Positions 49,658 to 57,149 of a stretch of DNA of 64,000 nt are shown piece by piece (the first letter of the stretch is position 1; each line of letters opens with the position of its first letter). Origin of the DNA: Micromonospora peucetia (GTDB lineage: Bacteria; Actinomycetota; Actinomycetes; Mycobacteriales; Micromonosporaceae); contig NZ_FMIC01000002.1 of the NCBI RefSeq assembly GCF_900091625.1, positions 6,510,001 through 6,574,000 on the forward strand, given 5' to 3'. The position numbers were made by a program, and so were the translations under genes. A model generated the notes under the pieces. That model was not told where the DNA came from and did no database searches. It saw only the letters and a program-made list of their open reading frames with translations.

Positions 49658-50547
49658 CTAAGTCGTCCTGTCTGACGTCCTCGCCGAGTGGAGAGCGGCG
49701 GCTGCACGAGATGACTCCATCCCAGCGCGTCGCGCATTGCCCCGTGTACCAGCCGGGCCATCGCCCGCCGGATGTTGATGGTCACGTAGCCGGGCTGGCC
49801 ATCGCCTACTCGCATCTTGCCGACTGGGGACTCCACCACCGCCACGGGTGCGACCAAGGGGGCAGCGCTGCAGGCGAAGGCCTCGCGCACCACACCCTTC
49901 TCGATCAGCTCACGCCAGGCATGGAGGCCGAGATTCGCCTCACGCAGGGGAAAGCCGAGCATCCGACTGAGCTGCTCGACGGTGTCCCGCGCAATGGTGG
50001 GACCGTCGCTCAGCACCGGGCTGAATACCCGCGCGTTGCGTGAGTCACCGAAAACGAAGAACGGATGGTGGGTGGTTTCCAAGCCCGCCACAGCGTGGTC
50101 GATCTGGAGTGTGATCGGCAACAACTGGTCGGCGTACGGCTCGATCACCGGCCTCAGTCGGCAGCAGTACCGCCGCTGTCCCGGGCCGGGTGCCTCCTCG
50201 CGCAGCTCCACGGTCAGATGCAGCGAGTCCAATGCCCCACCGGGGATACGGTCGGCGCGGCGTACCGCTTCCTCGGCGGCTGCGAGCAACAGCGAGGCCG
50301 GCACCACCGGCATGCAGCGTTCACGACAGGCCCGCCGGATGAGCCCCGCGTAGTCACGGGGGCGGAAGAGTGAGACGCGGCCACGGTCCCAGCGGTACGC
50401 CCGAAGGCCGGTGACCACTCGGACCACCCGACCGCCGGGCAGCTCCTCGTGGCCGGGGTTGGCCCGGATCCACCGCCAACCCGTCAGCGGCGCCCAGCAC
50501 AGGTGTTGGACGCCCTGGGCGTGTGGGATCGGAGCCGGGTACGTCAT
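49549..50547 (-). CDS. Aminotransferase class IV (BCAT-like) homologue lacking the PLP-lysine segment
   Basis: 332 codons open; residues 1-296 are native and the rest reads into the IS701 end at 49657. Similarity to branched-chain aminotransferases: TGLRAYRWDRGRVSLFRP near 47, FFVFGDSRNARVFSPVLSDG near 163, GVVREAFACSAAPLVAPVAV near 218 and the C-terminal DALGWSHLV. Between about 130 and 160, where BCATs carry the AKCGGNYAAS lysine segment and EMGGMN, only 30 residues link the halves, so the Schiff-base lysine appears deleted. Probably not a transaminase; maybe a binding or structural partner. Confidence 0.72.
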   Translation of the reverse strand: MTYPAPIPHAQGVQHLCWAPLTGWRWIRANPGHEELPGGRVVRVVTGLRAYRWDRGRVSLFRPRDYAGLIRRACRERCMPVVPASLLLAAAEEAVRRADRIPGGALDSLHLTVELREEAPGPGQRRYCCRLRPVIEPYADQLLPITLQIDHAVAGLETTHHPFFVFGDSRNARVFSPVLSDGPTIARDTVEQLSRMLGFPLREANLGLHAWRELIEKGVVREAFACSAAPLVAPVAVVESPVGKMRVGDGQPGYVTINIRRAMARLVHGAMRDALGWSHLVQPPLSTRRGRQTGRLSTPTSLGLSALVVGSAGAGLGCSSPERPVQGVLWRE

Positions 50548-50634
50548 CGCGCCTCACCTTCCTGCGGTAACCGTCGAATTGCCGACGATCTGGCGAGCCG
50601 TCGAAGGAGCCACCAGCGCGGCGAGGCGGGCCGG

Positions 50635-51567
50635 TCACCGCGGACCTACCGCCAGGGTGGCGCGGACGCGGGCCGGCCAGCTTGCAGGATCGGGGCCATG
50701 CGCGGCGAGCAGGGCGAGGGTGATGCGTTCCAGGCCGAACGCGGCGCAGGCGGTGTGTGCGGTCTCGCCGCCGATTCGAATCGAGAACGGCGTCCCGAAG
50801 TGGTCCTTGTGGTAGTTGGCGCTGGCCACGGCTTGGACCGCACCGTCACCGACCGGTGCCGTCAGTTCCCACTTGAGCTGTTGTTCGCGCTGGGTGGCAC
50901 CCATCAGCCGGCCGGCGCCACCAAAGAACGGATCCGAGGCCGGCACGACTGACACGTCCAGGCCGAGGTCGCCGAGCCACCGCTCGGCGCGGGCCACCCA
51001 GGCGTCCCGCCATTCCGTGACCTCGTCGGCCACGCCGATCCGGACGAACTCCCGCATCCGGAAGCTCCGGAGCCGGCCGTGCTCATGGGTGCCCTCGTTG
51101 CGGTAGCAGTACGCCTCCGCGGTGACGACGACCGGCTCGGTCAGGTCCTTCCCCTCGAAGAGCGGATAGAGGTGATAGCACGTCGCCGGCAGCACCGCTA
51201 CGTCGGTGATCTGCTGAGCGGTGTGCCACGGCGCATTCTGTTCGTCCCGGGCGAGCTGCAACTCGTGCCAGCGCGCGGGACTTCCCGCGAAGCTGTGTAC
51301 CGTTCCCAGGAGGTTCGGGAACCCGTCGACGTAGCCGACCCGCTCCAGCAGGGCCCGGGCGATGACCGGTGGTACGGCCACTGACACCGGCTGCTGGGGT
51401 GCGGTTAGCGTCAGCAGCGCCGATCGCAGGGCAGCCACGATCGCGTCGAAGGATCGGTTGGCGACGGCGATGCCCGGTGTCTCGGTCGGGATGAGGGCGG
51501 CATCGGCGGTGGACAGGTGCGGCTGGGCCGCGGTGGAGGTGTCGGTCACGGCTAGGCTCGTTTCCAT
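50635..51567 (-). CDS. Amino acid:[carrier protein] ligase (truncated SerRS-like class II synthetase)
   Basis: 310 residues, class II catalytic core without a tRNA-binding domain. Motif 2 is RNEGTHEHGRLRSFRMREF near 156 and motif 3 FGLERITLALL near 278. The three zinc ligands of atypical SerRS are Cys130, Glu173 and Cys274, closely matching the family described from Bradyrhizobium japonicum. These enzymes form an aminoacyl-adenylate and load Gly or Ala onto the phosphopantetheine of a small carrier protein. The carrier gene lies two genes upstream. Start overlaps the previous stop by 16 nt; a GTG at 51549 is an alternative. Confidence 0.85.
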   Translation of the reverse strand: METSLAVTDTSTAAQPHLSTADAALIPTETPGIAVANRSFDAIVAALRSALLTLTAPQQPVSVAVPPVIARALLERVGYVDGFPNLLGTVHSFAGSPARWHELQLARDEQNAPWHTAQQITDVAVLPATCYHLYPLFEGKDLTEPVVVTAEAYCYRNEGTHEHGRLRSFRMREFVRIGVADEVTEWRDAWVARAERWLGDLGLDVSVVPASDPFFGGAGRLMGATQREQQLKWELTAPVGDGAVQAVASANYHKDHFGTPFSIRIGGETAHTACAAFGLERITLALLAAHGPDPASWPARVRATLAVGPR

Positions 51568-52697
51568 AGGCTGAGTCGGGCGTTGGCGTTCATCAGGCGC
51601 TCGTTGCCGATCATGAGGCGAGCGGAGTACAGGTCGCGCAGCGGCCGAGCGACCGATAGGGGGCCGGCCTCGGCATAGCCGGGCATCCCGCAGATTTCGA
51701 GGGCCGCAACCGCGACGTCGACGGCGAGGGTGGAGACGGTGACCTTGAGGTTGTTCACGGCCAAGGTGAGGGTGGGGCCACCGTGCTCGTCGACGGCACC
51801 CGGGTCCGCCCAGATCGGCTCGAAGCGGCGGGCGGTGGCTGCTAGCGCGGCCTCCATCTGGTCCATCCGCCCGGCGGCCTCCGCCAGCCGCGGATCGACC
51901 AGGTCGGGGTTGCCGCGCATGCGTCCCCGGACGGCCTGTTGCGCACGGCGGAACGCGGCAGCGGCGATGCCGAACCAGCATGCTGCCCACAGCAGGTGTG
52001 ACAGCGGCACCATGGTCGCGCTGGCGATCCGCTCGAAGGGGTCGGTCAGGACGTATCCGGCCGGCACCTCGGTGTGGAACTCGAACCCCGGACTACAGGT
52101 GCCCCGCATGCCCATGGGATTCCACGGGGGTCCGGCCGGCGTGAGCGCACAGGCGTCCGCCGGGGCGAGCACAGCGATCTGGTCGCCGGCCGCGGCCTGC
52201 GCGTCCCGCCGGGCGGTGACCAGATAGGCGCAGGCGTAAGCGCCGTACGAGACGGTAGGTGCCCGCTTTGTCAGGCGGACCCGATCTCCGTGGCGTTCCA
52301 GAGCCGCGCCGCTGGTACGCAGGCTGCCGCCGATACCGGCCTCTGAGGTGACGGAGGCGATCAGTGTCCCGTCGACGACGATGTCCTTGAGCGCGGTGCG
52401 TAACGGCGCGGATCCACCGTGGTGGCGGGCGACGCAGGCCAGCTGGACCTGATGCATCGCCCAGATCATCGAGGTGGAGCCACACGCCTTGCCCAGCTCG
52501 GCGGCGATCGCGACGAGGTCCGACAGGGAGCGATCGAGGACTGGCGCGAGCAGACCGGCCCGGTGCAGTGCCGCGACCGACGCCGCAGGGAAGGCCGCTT
52601 CGCTGTCGACTGAGTCGGCATGCTCTGCCAGGGTGGCAGCGACGTGTCGGGCGGCGGCCACCACGTCGCTCGGCGTTTCCGTCACCGTGGCCGTCAT
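51552..52697 (-). CDS. Acyl-CoA dehydrogenase-fold flavoprotein (dehydrogenase or group D monooxygenase)
   Basis: 381 residues; ATG overlaps the carrier-protein stop (ATGA). ACAD fold: helical N-terminus, LGKACGSTSMIWAMHQVQLA near 90, beta domain with IASVTSEAGIGGSLRTSGAA near 130, C-terminal bundle with LEICGMPGYAEAGPLSVARP. The usual catalytic Glu of true dehydrogenases is not evident. A flavin reductase is encoded in the same operon, so a two-component monooxygenase (HsaA/DszC-like) acting on the carrier-bound amino acid is as likely as dehydrogenation. Confidence 0.75.
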   Translation of the reverse strand: MTATVTETPSDVVAAARHVAATLAEHADSVDSEAAFPAASVAALHRAGLLAPVLDRSLSDLVAIAAELGKACGSTSMIWAMHQVQLACVARHHGGSAPLRTALKDIVVDGTLIASVTSEAGIGGSLRTSGAALERHGDRVRLTKRAPTVSYGAYACAYLVTARRDAQAAAGDQIAVLAPADACALTPAGPPWNPMGMRGTCSPGFEFHTEVPAGYVLTDPFERIASATMVPLSHLLWAACWFGIAAAAFRRAQQAVRGRMRGNPDLVDPRLAEAAGRMDQMEAALAATARRFEPIWADPGAVDEHGGPTLTLAVNNLKVTVSTLAVDVAVAALEICGMPGYAEAGPLSVARPLRDLYSARLMIGNERLMNANARLSLWKRA

Positions 52698-52951
52698 CGG
52701 GCCACCGCCGGATCCGAGTCGCGCAGCTTCCGCACCGCGTGTGCGATGGACGCGACCGAGGTGAACGTCGCGCGGGTCAGTAGCCCTTCGGGGAACTCGA
52801 CGCCGAACTCCTCCTCGACGGCCATCATCACGCTGACGCTGTGCATCGACGACATGCCTGCGTCCCACAGGTCGGTGTTCGGGTCGAGGGCATCCGCCGC
52901 GGCATCGAGCTGGGCGAACCGCAACACGAGTGCGGATACACGGTCTTCCAC
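52694..52951 (-). CDS. Stand-alone carrier protein, partner of the aa:CP ligase
   Basis: 85 residues from the GTG at 52951 with GAGGAG six bases upstream; the longer open frame lies inside the BtrH-like gene. Four-helix acyl-carrier fold with the phosphopantetheine site in DAGMSSMHSV (Ser35), then VSVMMAVEEEFGVEFPEGLL. The SSM/EFPE pattern is that of the small carriers loaded by amino acid:[carrier protein] ligases rather than of fatty-acid ACPs. Coupled by overlap to the flavoprotein gene. Confidence 0.82.
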   Translation of the reverse strand: MEDRVSALVLRFAQLDAAADALDPNTDLWDAGMSSMHSVSVMMAVEEEFGVEFPEGLLTRATFTSVASIAHAVRKLRDSDPAVAR

Positions 52952-52968
52952 TGGCGTCTCCTCATCGG

Positions 52969-53886
52969 TCAACGTGGACAGGGGGAGCCGACCTGCATGA
53001 TCGCGCTCAGCCGGGTGTTCAGGTCGGCTTCGCGGGTCGCCAGGTCGGTGAGCATGCGGACGAGTCGGGCCGGCCGAAGGGTGCCGGTGCCGCGGGTGGC
53101 CGCCCAGGCCATCGCGTGCACGATGTACCAACGGTGGGACAGATCGGCGAACGCCTCGGCTACCGGCGTCCACCGATCGTCTGGTCCGTTCGGCGGGGCG
53201 ACGACCTGGCTGAGTGCCAGCCGTTCGGCGGCCACGTCCGCGATGTCGACGTCGGGGCCGGTGCGTCCCTCGCGGACGTCGGTGATGAACTGTTCCAGGA
53301 CAGCGAGCTCACCCCGGTGTGCGGGCAGTTCTGCTCGTAACCTGTCCGCCACGATGTCGGACGGCGGGGGTACACCGACGACGCCGCGACAGACGATGCC
53401 GAATCCGCCGGCGACCGGGCTGAGCCGGGTCTTCTGGTACACGTGCAGCGGGAGCGAGTGCGGCTCAGGGCGGTTCGTCATGTCGGCCACGACGACCTCG
53501 TCCCCGGCGTACCGGTGCAGCACCAACGCGTGCGTCAGGTGCTCGTGATCCCGGTACGGGGACTCGATGTCGAACGAGTCGACCGCCACGATCAGCTGCG
53601 CCGAGTCGGCCAGGGCCGCCCGCTCGGCCTGGGCCAGCTCGGCCCAGTCGGTCTGCGCGAATCGTTGCAGCCGCAGACCGGTGAGCCGGGCCGTGCCCGC
53701 GAGCCACCGTTCCCCGCCGCCCAGCCGATGTCCCGCCACCCGCCGAAAACCCCAGCTGGGCCCGAGTCGAGCCGCTGCGTCGGGCACTCCGTGCTCGGTG
53801 GCCACCGCCGCGACCGCCTGCATGAAGCAGGTACCGAAGGGTGCCTGGCCTCGAATGACGATGCTCGGTCCGGTGGGCGTTGTCAT
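52969..53886 (-). CDS. BtrH-like acyltransferase (papain-type Cys/His/Asp)
   Basis: 305 residues from the ATG at 53886, which overlaps the stop of a 54-codon ORF (ATGA). N-terminal GQAPFGTCFMQAVAAVA with Cys20, then HLTHALVLHRYAGDEVVVAD with His119 and Asp135, the layout of the butirosin BtrH N-terminal / DUF1839-like cysteine-protease fold. BtrH transfers an aminoacyl chain from a carrier protein to an aminoglycoside amine. Next to an aminoacyl-carrier system the same role, transfer to an unknown acceptor, is the simplest reading. Confidence 0.7.
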   Translation of the reverse strand: MTTPTGPSIVIRGQAPFGTCFMQAVAAVATEHGVPDAAARLGPSWGFRRVAGHRLGGGERWLAGTARLTGLRLQRFAQTDWAELAQAERAALADSAQLIVAVDSFDIESPYRDHEHLTHALVLHRYAGDEVVVADMTNRPEPHSLPLHVYQKTRLSPVAGGFGIVCRGVVGVPPPSDIVADRLRAELPAHRGELAVLEQFITDVREGRTGPDVDIADVAAERLALSQVVAPPNGPDDRWTPVAEAFADLSHRWYIVHAMAWAATRGTGTLRPARLVRMLTDLATREADLNTRLSAIMQVGSPCPR

Positions 53887-54047
53887 GCCGTCGTCGTCGG
53901 CCGGGCTGTGGCGGCCAGGCCAGTCGTGGTGGGGGTTGCCGGGCCGACCGGTCGCGGACGTCGGTGACGGACGGTCGCCATCGATGGGACCGTGTCCGGG
54001 GGCTCGTCGGCCGCCGAACGCGCGGCATCGGCACGGAGGTTCAGCAT
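53883..54047 (-). CDS. Small coupled ORF, 54 residues (possible peptide or adaptor)
   Basis: ATG at 54047 preceded by AAGGAG with a 5-nt gap, the best ribosome-binding site in this operon. The product starts MLNLRADAARSAADEPPDTV, has a basic centre (VRHRRPRP) and a Thr/Ala/Pro-rich end (TGLAATARPTTTA). No Cys, no membrane segment, no known family. The stop overlaps the BtrH-like start by 4 nt. It could be a real peptide, a precursor, or a translated leader that delivers ribosomes to the acyltransferase gene. Confidence 0.5.
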   Translation of the reverse strand: MLNLRADAARSAADEPPDTVPSMATVRHRRPRPVGPATPTTTGLAATARPTTTA

Positions 54048-54084
54048 GTCTTCTCCTTCGCTGGCGTGATGGCCTAGGCACGAA

Positions 54085-54618
54085 CTACGACGTGGGCGCG
54101 ACAATGGGGGTGATCGAGTGGTAGCGGCGTTGGCAGTGGACGAGCGGGCCGCCGGATCGGACGATGGCCAGGTCACCGACCGCTGCGATGACCACCGAGT
54201 GCGTGCCGGCATCGTGCAGGTCGACGACGTCGCACGCGATCCAGGCCAGCGCGCCGGCAACGGCCGGTATGCCCGCACCGTTCGCCGGCCAACTGACCAG
54301 GGCGAAGCCTTCGGGATCCACCTGGTGGGCCAGAATCCTGCTGACCCGGTGCTGGTCCTCGGCGAGGACGTTCACACACAGTCGGACGGATTTCCTCATC
54401 CGTTGCCAGGTGCGCGACGAACGGTTGACGCAGAACCCGATGAGGCACGGGTGGATCGACACCGAGAAGAACGACCCGATCGTCAAGCCGGTCGGGCCGT
54501 CGTCGCCTTGGGCGGTGACGGCGACGACGCCGGTCGGGAACAGCGCCATCACCTCCCGGAAGGCGGCAGCGTCCGGCCGTCCGGATGACATGTGGTGTGG
54601 CGAGCAGTCAGTTGTCAC
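54085..54618 (-). CDS. Flavin reductase (FMN-binding split barrel)
   Basis: 177 residues from the GTG at 54618; a downstream ATG at 54591 is possible and neither has a good ribosome-binding site. FPTGVVAVTAQGDDGPTGLT near 27, IGSFFSVSIHPCLIGFCVNR, and VNVLAEDQ near 83 are the hallmark segments of HpaC-type NAD(P)H:flavin reductases. Expected to supply FMNH2 or FADH2 to the ACAD-fold flavoprotein encoded 1.4 kb downstream in the same operon. Confidence 0.85.
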   Translation of the reverse strand: MTTDCSPHHMSSGRPDAAAFREVMALFPTGVVAVTAQGDDGPTGLTIGSFFSVSIHPCLIGFCVNRSSRTWQRMRKSVRLCVNVLAEDQHRVSRILAHQVDPEGFALVSWPANGAGIPAVAGALAWIACDVVDLHDAGTHSVVIAAVGDLAIVRSGGPLVHCQRRYHSITPIVAPTS

Positions 54619-54629
54619 GGCTCAGCCGA

Positions 54630-54722
54630 TCAACTGGCCGGGGTGAGCTTCGGCAGCCCACCCGGCGCGGTGCCGATGTCGCGTCTGATGCCGGTGACGC
54701 GGGAGGCGCTCGGCTCGGTCAT
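54630..54722 (-). CDS. Tiny coupled ORF, 30 residues (candidate peptide)
   Basis: ATG at 54722 overlaps the stop of the NDK-like gene (ATGA), with AAAGGA 7 nt upstream. The product starts MTEPSASRVTGIRRDIGTA and ends PGGLPKLTPAS. A GG pair, a central RR and a C-terminal Ser are notable; no Cys. It ends 11 nt before the flavin reductase start. It may be a precursor or acceptor peptide for the operon's ligation and transfer enzymes, or only a coupling ORF. Confidence 0.5.
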   Translation of the reverse strand: MTEPSASRVTGIRRDIGTAPGGLPKLTPAS

Positions 54723-55717
54723 GGCCCTGTCCTTTCTATGAGGGAGTGGAAGCCCCAGCCGCTGACCAGAACCGTCTCCGCCCAGTCGTCGAGGTCCACG
54801 CGCAGGTTCCGCAGGTGGCCGACGACACCGTCGCCGAAGGTGGCCGCCGTCTGCGACATCTGCATCGACCAGGTGAGATAGACGAACTCGGGGTCGCGGC
54901 GGCTGCTCAGCTCCTCGCGCAGCGGGCTGGCGTACCGCCACGGTGCCCGCAACGCCCGGGTCCGGCGTCGGTAGACCGGGTCCGTCAGGTCACCGCCGTG
55001 CGCCTGCTGGAGGGCGGTGCGCACCATGACTGCCTCCCGGCGGCACTCGATGCGCGGCTGGAGCCGGTCAAGCAGGGCGATCTGGGTGGCGGCCACGATC
55101 TGGTGAAAGGTCGGCAGCATCGCCGGCACGGCCGGGATTTCGGCGGCGTCGAGCACGGCCGGGCAACGTCGGCTGATCGCCTCGTCGACCCGTTGCTCGC
55201 CGAAGAACAGGCACGCCTCCCGGATCGCGCTGTCGGCGTCTTCCGACGAGTGGACGATCGACATCAGCATGTTCTGTGACCGGTAGCGGTAGCGGAGCTG
55301 CCCCGGACGCGTCTGCGCCGGGTTGGCCGGACCCTTCAGCACGGTCAGCCGCTCGGCCGCTCCCGTCTCGTTCGGCCCACCGGTCAGCAGCACCGCGACC
55401 GCAGGCGCCAGTTCGTAGTAGCGGGGCATGTACCACCACATGGGCCGCTGTCCCGCCTTGGCCATCCGGATCTGGGTCGACAGGTACAGCTCCTCGAGCT
55501 GCCGAGGGTGTGGCCGGACCACACCGATCTCCAGCGGCGTCAGGCCCTCCCGGCGAAGCTCGTCCAGGATCGCCCAGCTCAACCCCTGTCGCACCGCGTC
55601 GGGCCGGACCAGCAGAAACGCGAGGGGCGTGCAGTGCTCGCCGTGCCGCGCCCGTAACCGGGTCACGGCCCCGTCGTCGAGCGGCAGGGCATCGATCACA
55701 TCCACCATCGATGACAC
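54719..55717 (-). CDS. Nucleoside-diphosphate-kinase-like protein with C-terminal extension
   Basis: 332 residues from a GTG at 55717, 2 nt after the preceding stop; an ATG at 55708 is an alternative. Residues about 30-180 resemble NDP kinase: LAFLLVRPDAVRQGLSWAIL, LTVLKGPANPAQTRPGQLRY and SIVHSSEDADSAIREACLFF with the active-site His156. The conserved Lys of IKPD is Arg38. About 150 extra residues follow and match nothing I know. A divergent phosphotransferase, or a non-catalytic homologue. Confidence 0.7.
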   Translation of the reverse strand: MSSMVDVIDALPLDDGAVTRLRARHGEHCTPLAFLLVRPDAVRQGLSWAILDELRREGLTPLEIGVVRPHPRQLEELYLSTQIRMAKAGQRPMWWYMPRYYELAPAVAVLLTGGPNETGAAERLTVLKGPANPAQTRPGQLRYRYRSQNMLMSIVHSSEDADSAIREACLFFGEQRVDEAISRRCPAVLDAAEIPAVPAMLPTFHQIVAATQIALLDRLQPRIECRREAVMVRTALQQAHGGDLTDPVYRRRTRALRAPWRYASPLREELSSRRDPEFVYLTWSMQMSQTAATFGDGVVGHLRNLRVDLDDWAETVLVSGWGFHSLIERTGP

Positions 55718-55719
55718 TG

Positions 55720-56877
55720 CTACACGCTCGATCTCGTGCCGGGAACGTTGCTGCGCACCTCGACGGCGTGGCGCCGGCCGCGGTCGAACATGCGCTCGGT
55801 GAAGCCGACGTCCCACCGCTTCGGCGTGCCGTCGAAGCCGCCGTACTCGTCGAGATAGGCCGTGTCGGCCGGCTGGAACTCCTCGGCGAGCCCCGGCGGC
55901 ACGGCCTCCGGATAGAGTTGCCGCGTGTAGTGCAGGGCGTAGTGCACGCTCGGCCCGCAGCCCAGCTCGTGTGCTCGAGTACGGAACCGGGACAGGTCCT
56001 GCGCCGTGCTGACGTGCAGCAGTTCGACGAGGTCGACGAACTTGCGCAAGGTGAGGTCCTTGTCGCTCTCGATGTAGTAGAGCAGGGTCGCTTCGGCGTG
56101 CAACTGCACGCAGGCGTCGATGAGTTGGTCGGCGGGGTCCAGCACCCGGGCGGGCTGGCCATAGATCACGGTGGGCGTCGCACGCTCCAGGAACGGGTCG
56201 GGGCTCAGCGGCAGGCCGGCGTTGGGCTGGAAGAGGCTGAAGCACGGGGAGAGGATGAAGGTCTCCACCTCGGGCCGGTGTCCCAGCTTGAGATAGGGCA
56301 GTGCCACGTTGCCCAGGTTGACCTGCCAATAGAGCGTGGTGCGCCGGTCGAAGGGCGCGATCCGGGTGCCCGTGGGCGTCACTTTCCCGACGTCGTAGCC
56401 GGCCGTGGTGGCCACCTCGGCAAGGACGGGCAGATCCGTACGCCGGATGAGGACGTCGAGGTCGGACATCCGCCGGGTGCCGGGATCCCGATAGAGGCCG
56501 TCCGTGAGGGCCGGGCCCTTGCGGATGACATACCGCAGCCCGGCGGCGTTGAGCTGCCCGAGCACCCGGCCGAACTCGTCGCTCAGGGCCAGGTTCCGAC
56601 GCCGGGTGCCCTGGTAGACGTCGGCGTAGAGCCACGCGTAGGGCATCTGCTGGCGTCCGTCGTCGTCGTGCGAGAGCCGGTTGCGCAGGACGTTCCGGGA
56701 GATCAGCGGCAGCACCATGTGCCGGCTCGCCAGATCGACGAACCGTCCCCAGTCGAACTCCTCGTGTCGGGTCAACAGGTCATGGACCCGACCACGCACG
56801 TCGGTGTCGGGCCGTAGCCGCGCCAGCGCGACCAGGAGGCGCGCCTCCGCCGGCAACTCGAGCTCAGGACCGGTCAT
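55720..56877 (-). CDS. Nucleotidyltransferase-like protein (PF14907 type)
   Basis: 385 residues; start overlaps the carrier-protein stop by 4 nt. The core LRYVIRKGPALTDGLYRDPG then TRRMSDLDVLIRRTDLPVL (about 113-150) is the NTP_transf_5 signature, with the metal-binding D-x-D in SDLDVL. Such proteins occur in several peptide natural-product clusters (for example beside lasso-peptide genes) and may transfer a nucleotidyl or phosphoryl group. Here it sits between carrier protein and NDK-like gene. Confidence 0.72.
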   Translation of the reverse strand: MTGPELELPAEARLLVALARLRPDTDVRGRVHDLLTRHEEFDWGRFVDLASRHMVLPLISRNVLRNRLSHDDDGRQQMPYAWLYADVYQGTRRRNLALSDEFGRVLGQLNAAGLRYVIRKGPALTDGLYRDPGTRRMSDLDVLIRRTDLPVLAEVATTAGYDVGKVTPTGTRIAPFDRRTTLYWQVNLGNVALPYLKLGHRPEVETFILSPCFSLFQPNAGLPLSPDPFLERATPTVIYGQPARVLDPADQLIDACVQLHAEATLLYYIESDKDLTLRKFVDLVELLHVSTAQDLSRFRTRAHELGCGPSVHYALHYTRQLYPEAVPPGLAEEFQPADTAYLDEYGGFDGTPKRWDVGFTERMFDRGRRHAVEVRSNVPGTRSSV

Positions 56878-57149
56878 CGGCCGACCTCCGCTTCGCCGGG
56901 TGCGTTGCCGGCGCAGCCCATCAGGGCGGCGAGCTGACCGACATCGACGGAGTGGAGATCGAGCAGTGCGTCGTCGGGCACCGGGACGTCGAACTCCTCC
57001 TCGAGTTCGAGCAGCAGACTCACCAGGGCGAGCGAGTCGACGCCCTGATCGGCTGGTCGCAGGGTCGCGGTCAGCGGGGCGGCCGGGTCCAGCCGAGGCA
57101 GGTGGGCACGCATGATCTTCTCGAAGGCGGACGGCCAGCTATCGGGCAT
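56874..57149 (-). CDS. Second carrier protein
   Basis: 91 residues, ACP fold with the phosphopantetheine site GVDSLALVSLLLELEEEFD (Ser39). It is closer to PKS/NRPS-type discrete carriers than the one at 52694. The start overlaps the pyruvate-kinase-like stop by 11 nt and its own stop overlaps the nucleotidyltransferase start. Two different carriers in one operon suggest two thioester-bound building blocks. Confidence 0.85.
   Translation of the reverse strand: MPDSWPSAFEKIMRAHLPRLDPAAPLTATLRPADQGVDSLALVSLLLELEEEFDVPVPDDALLDLHSVDVGQLAALMGCAGNAPGEAEVGR

Noticed and set aside
54719..56635. 638-residue open frame covering the NDK-like gene
   Set aside because: The first ~306 codons are antisense-like low-complexity reading over the nucleotidyltransferase gene; the NDK-like protein starts at 55717 or 55708.
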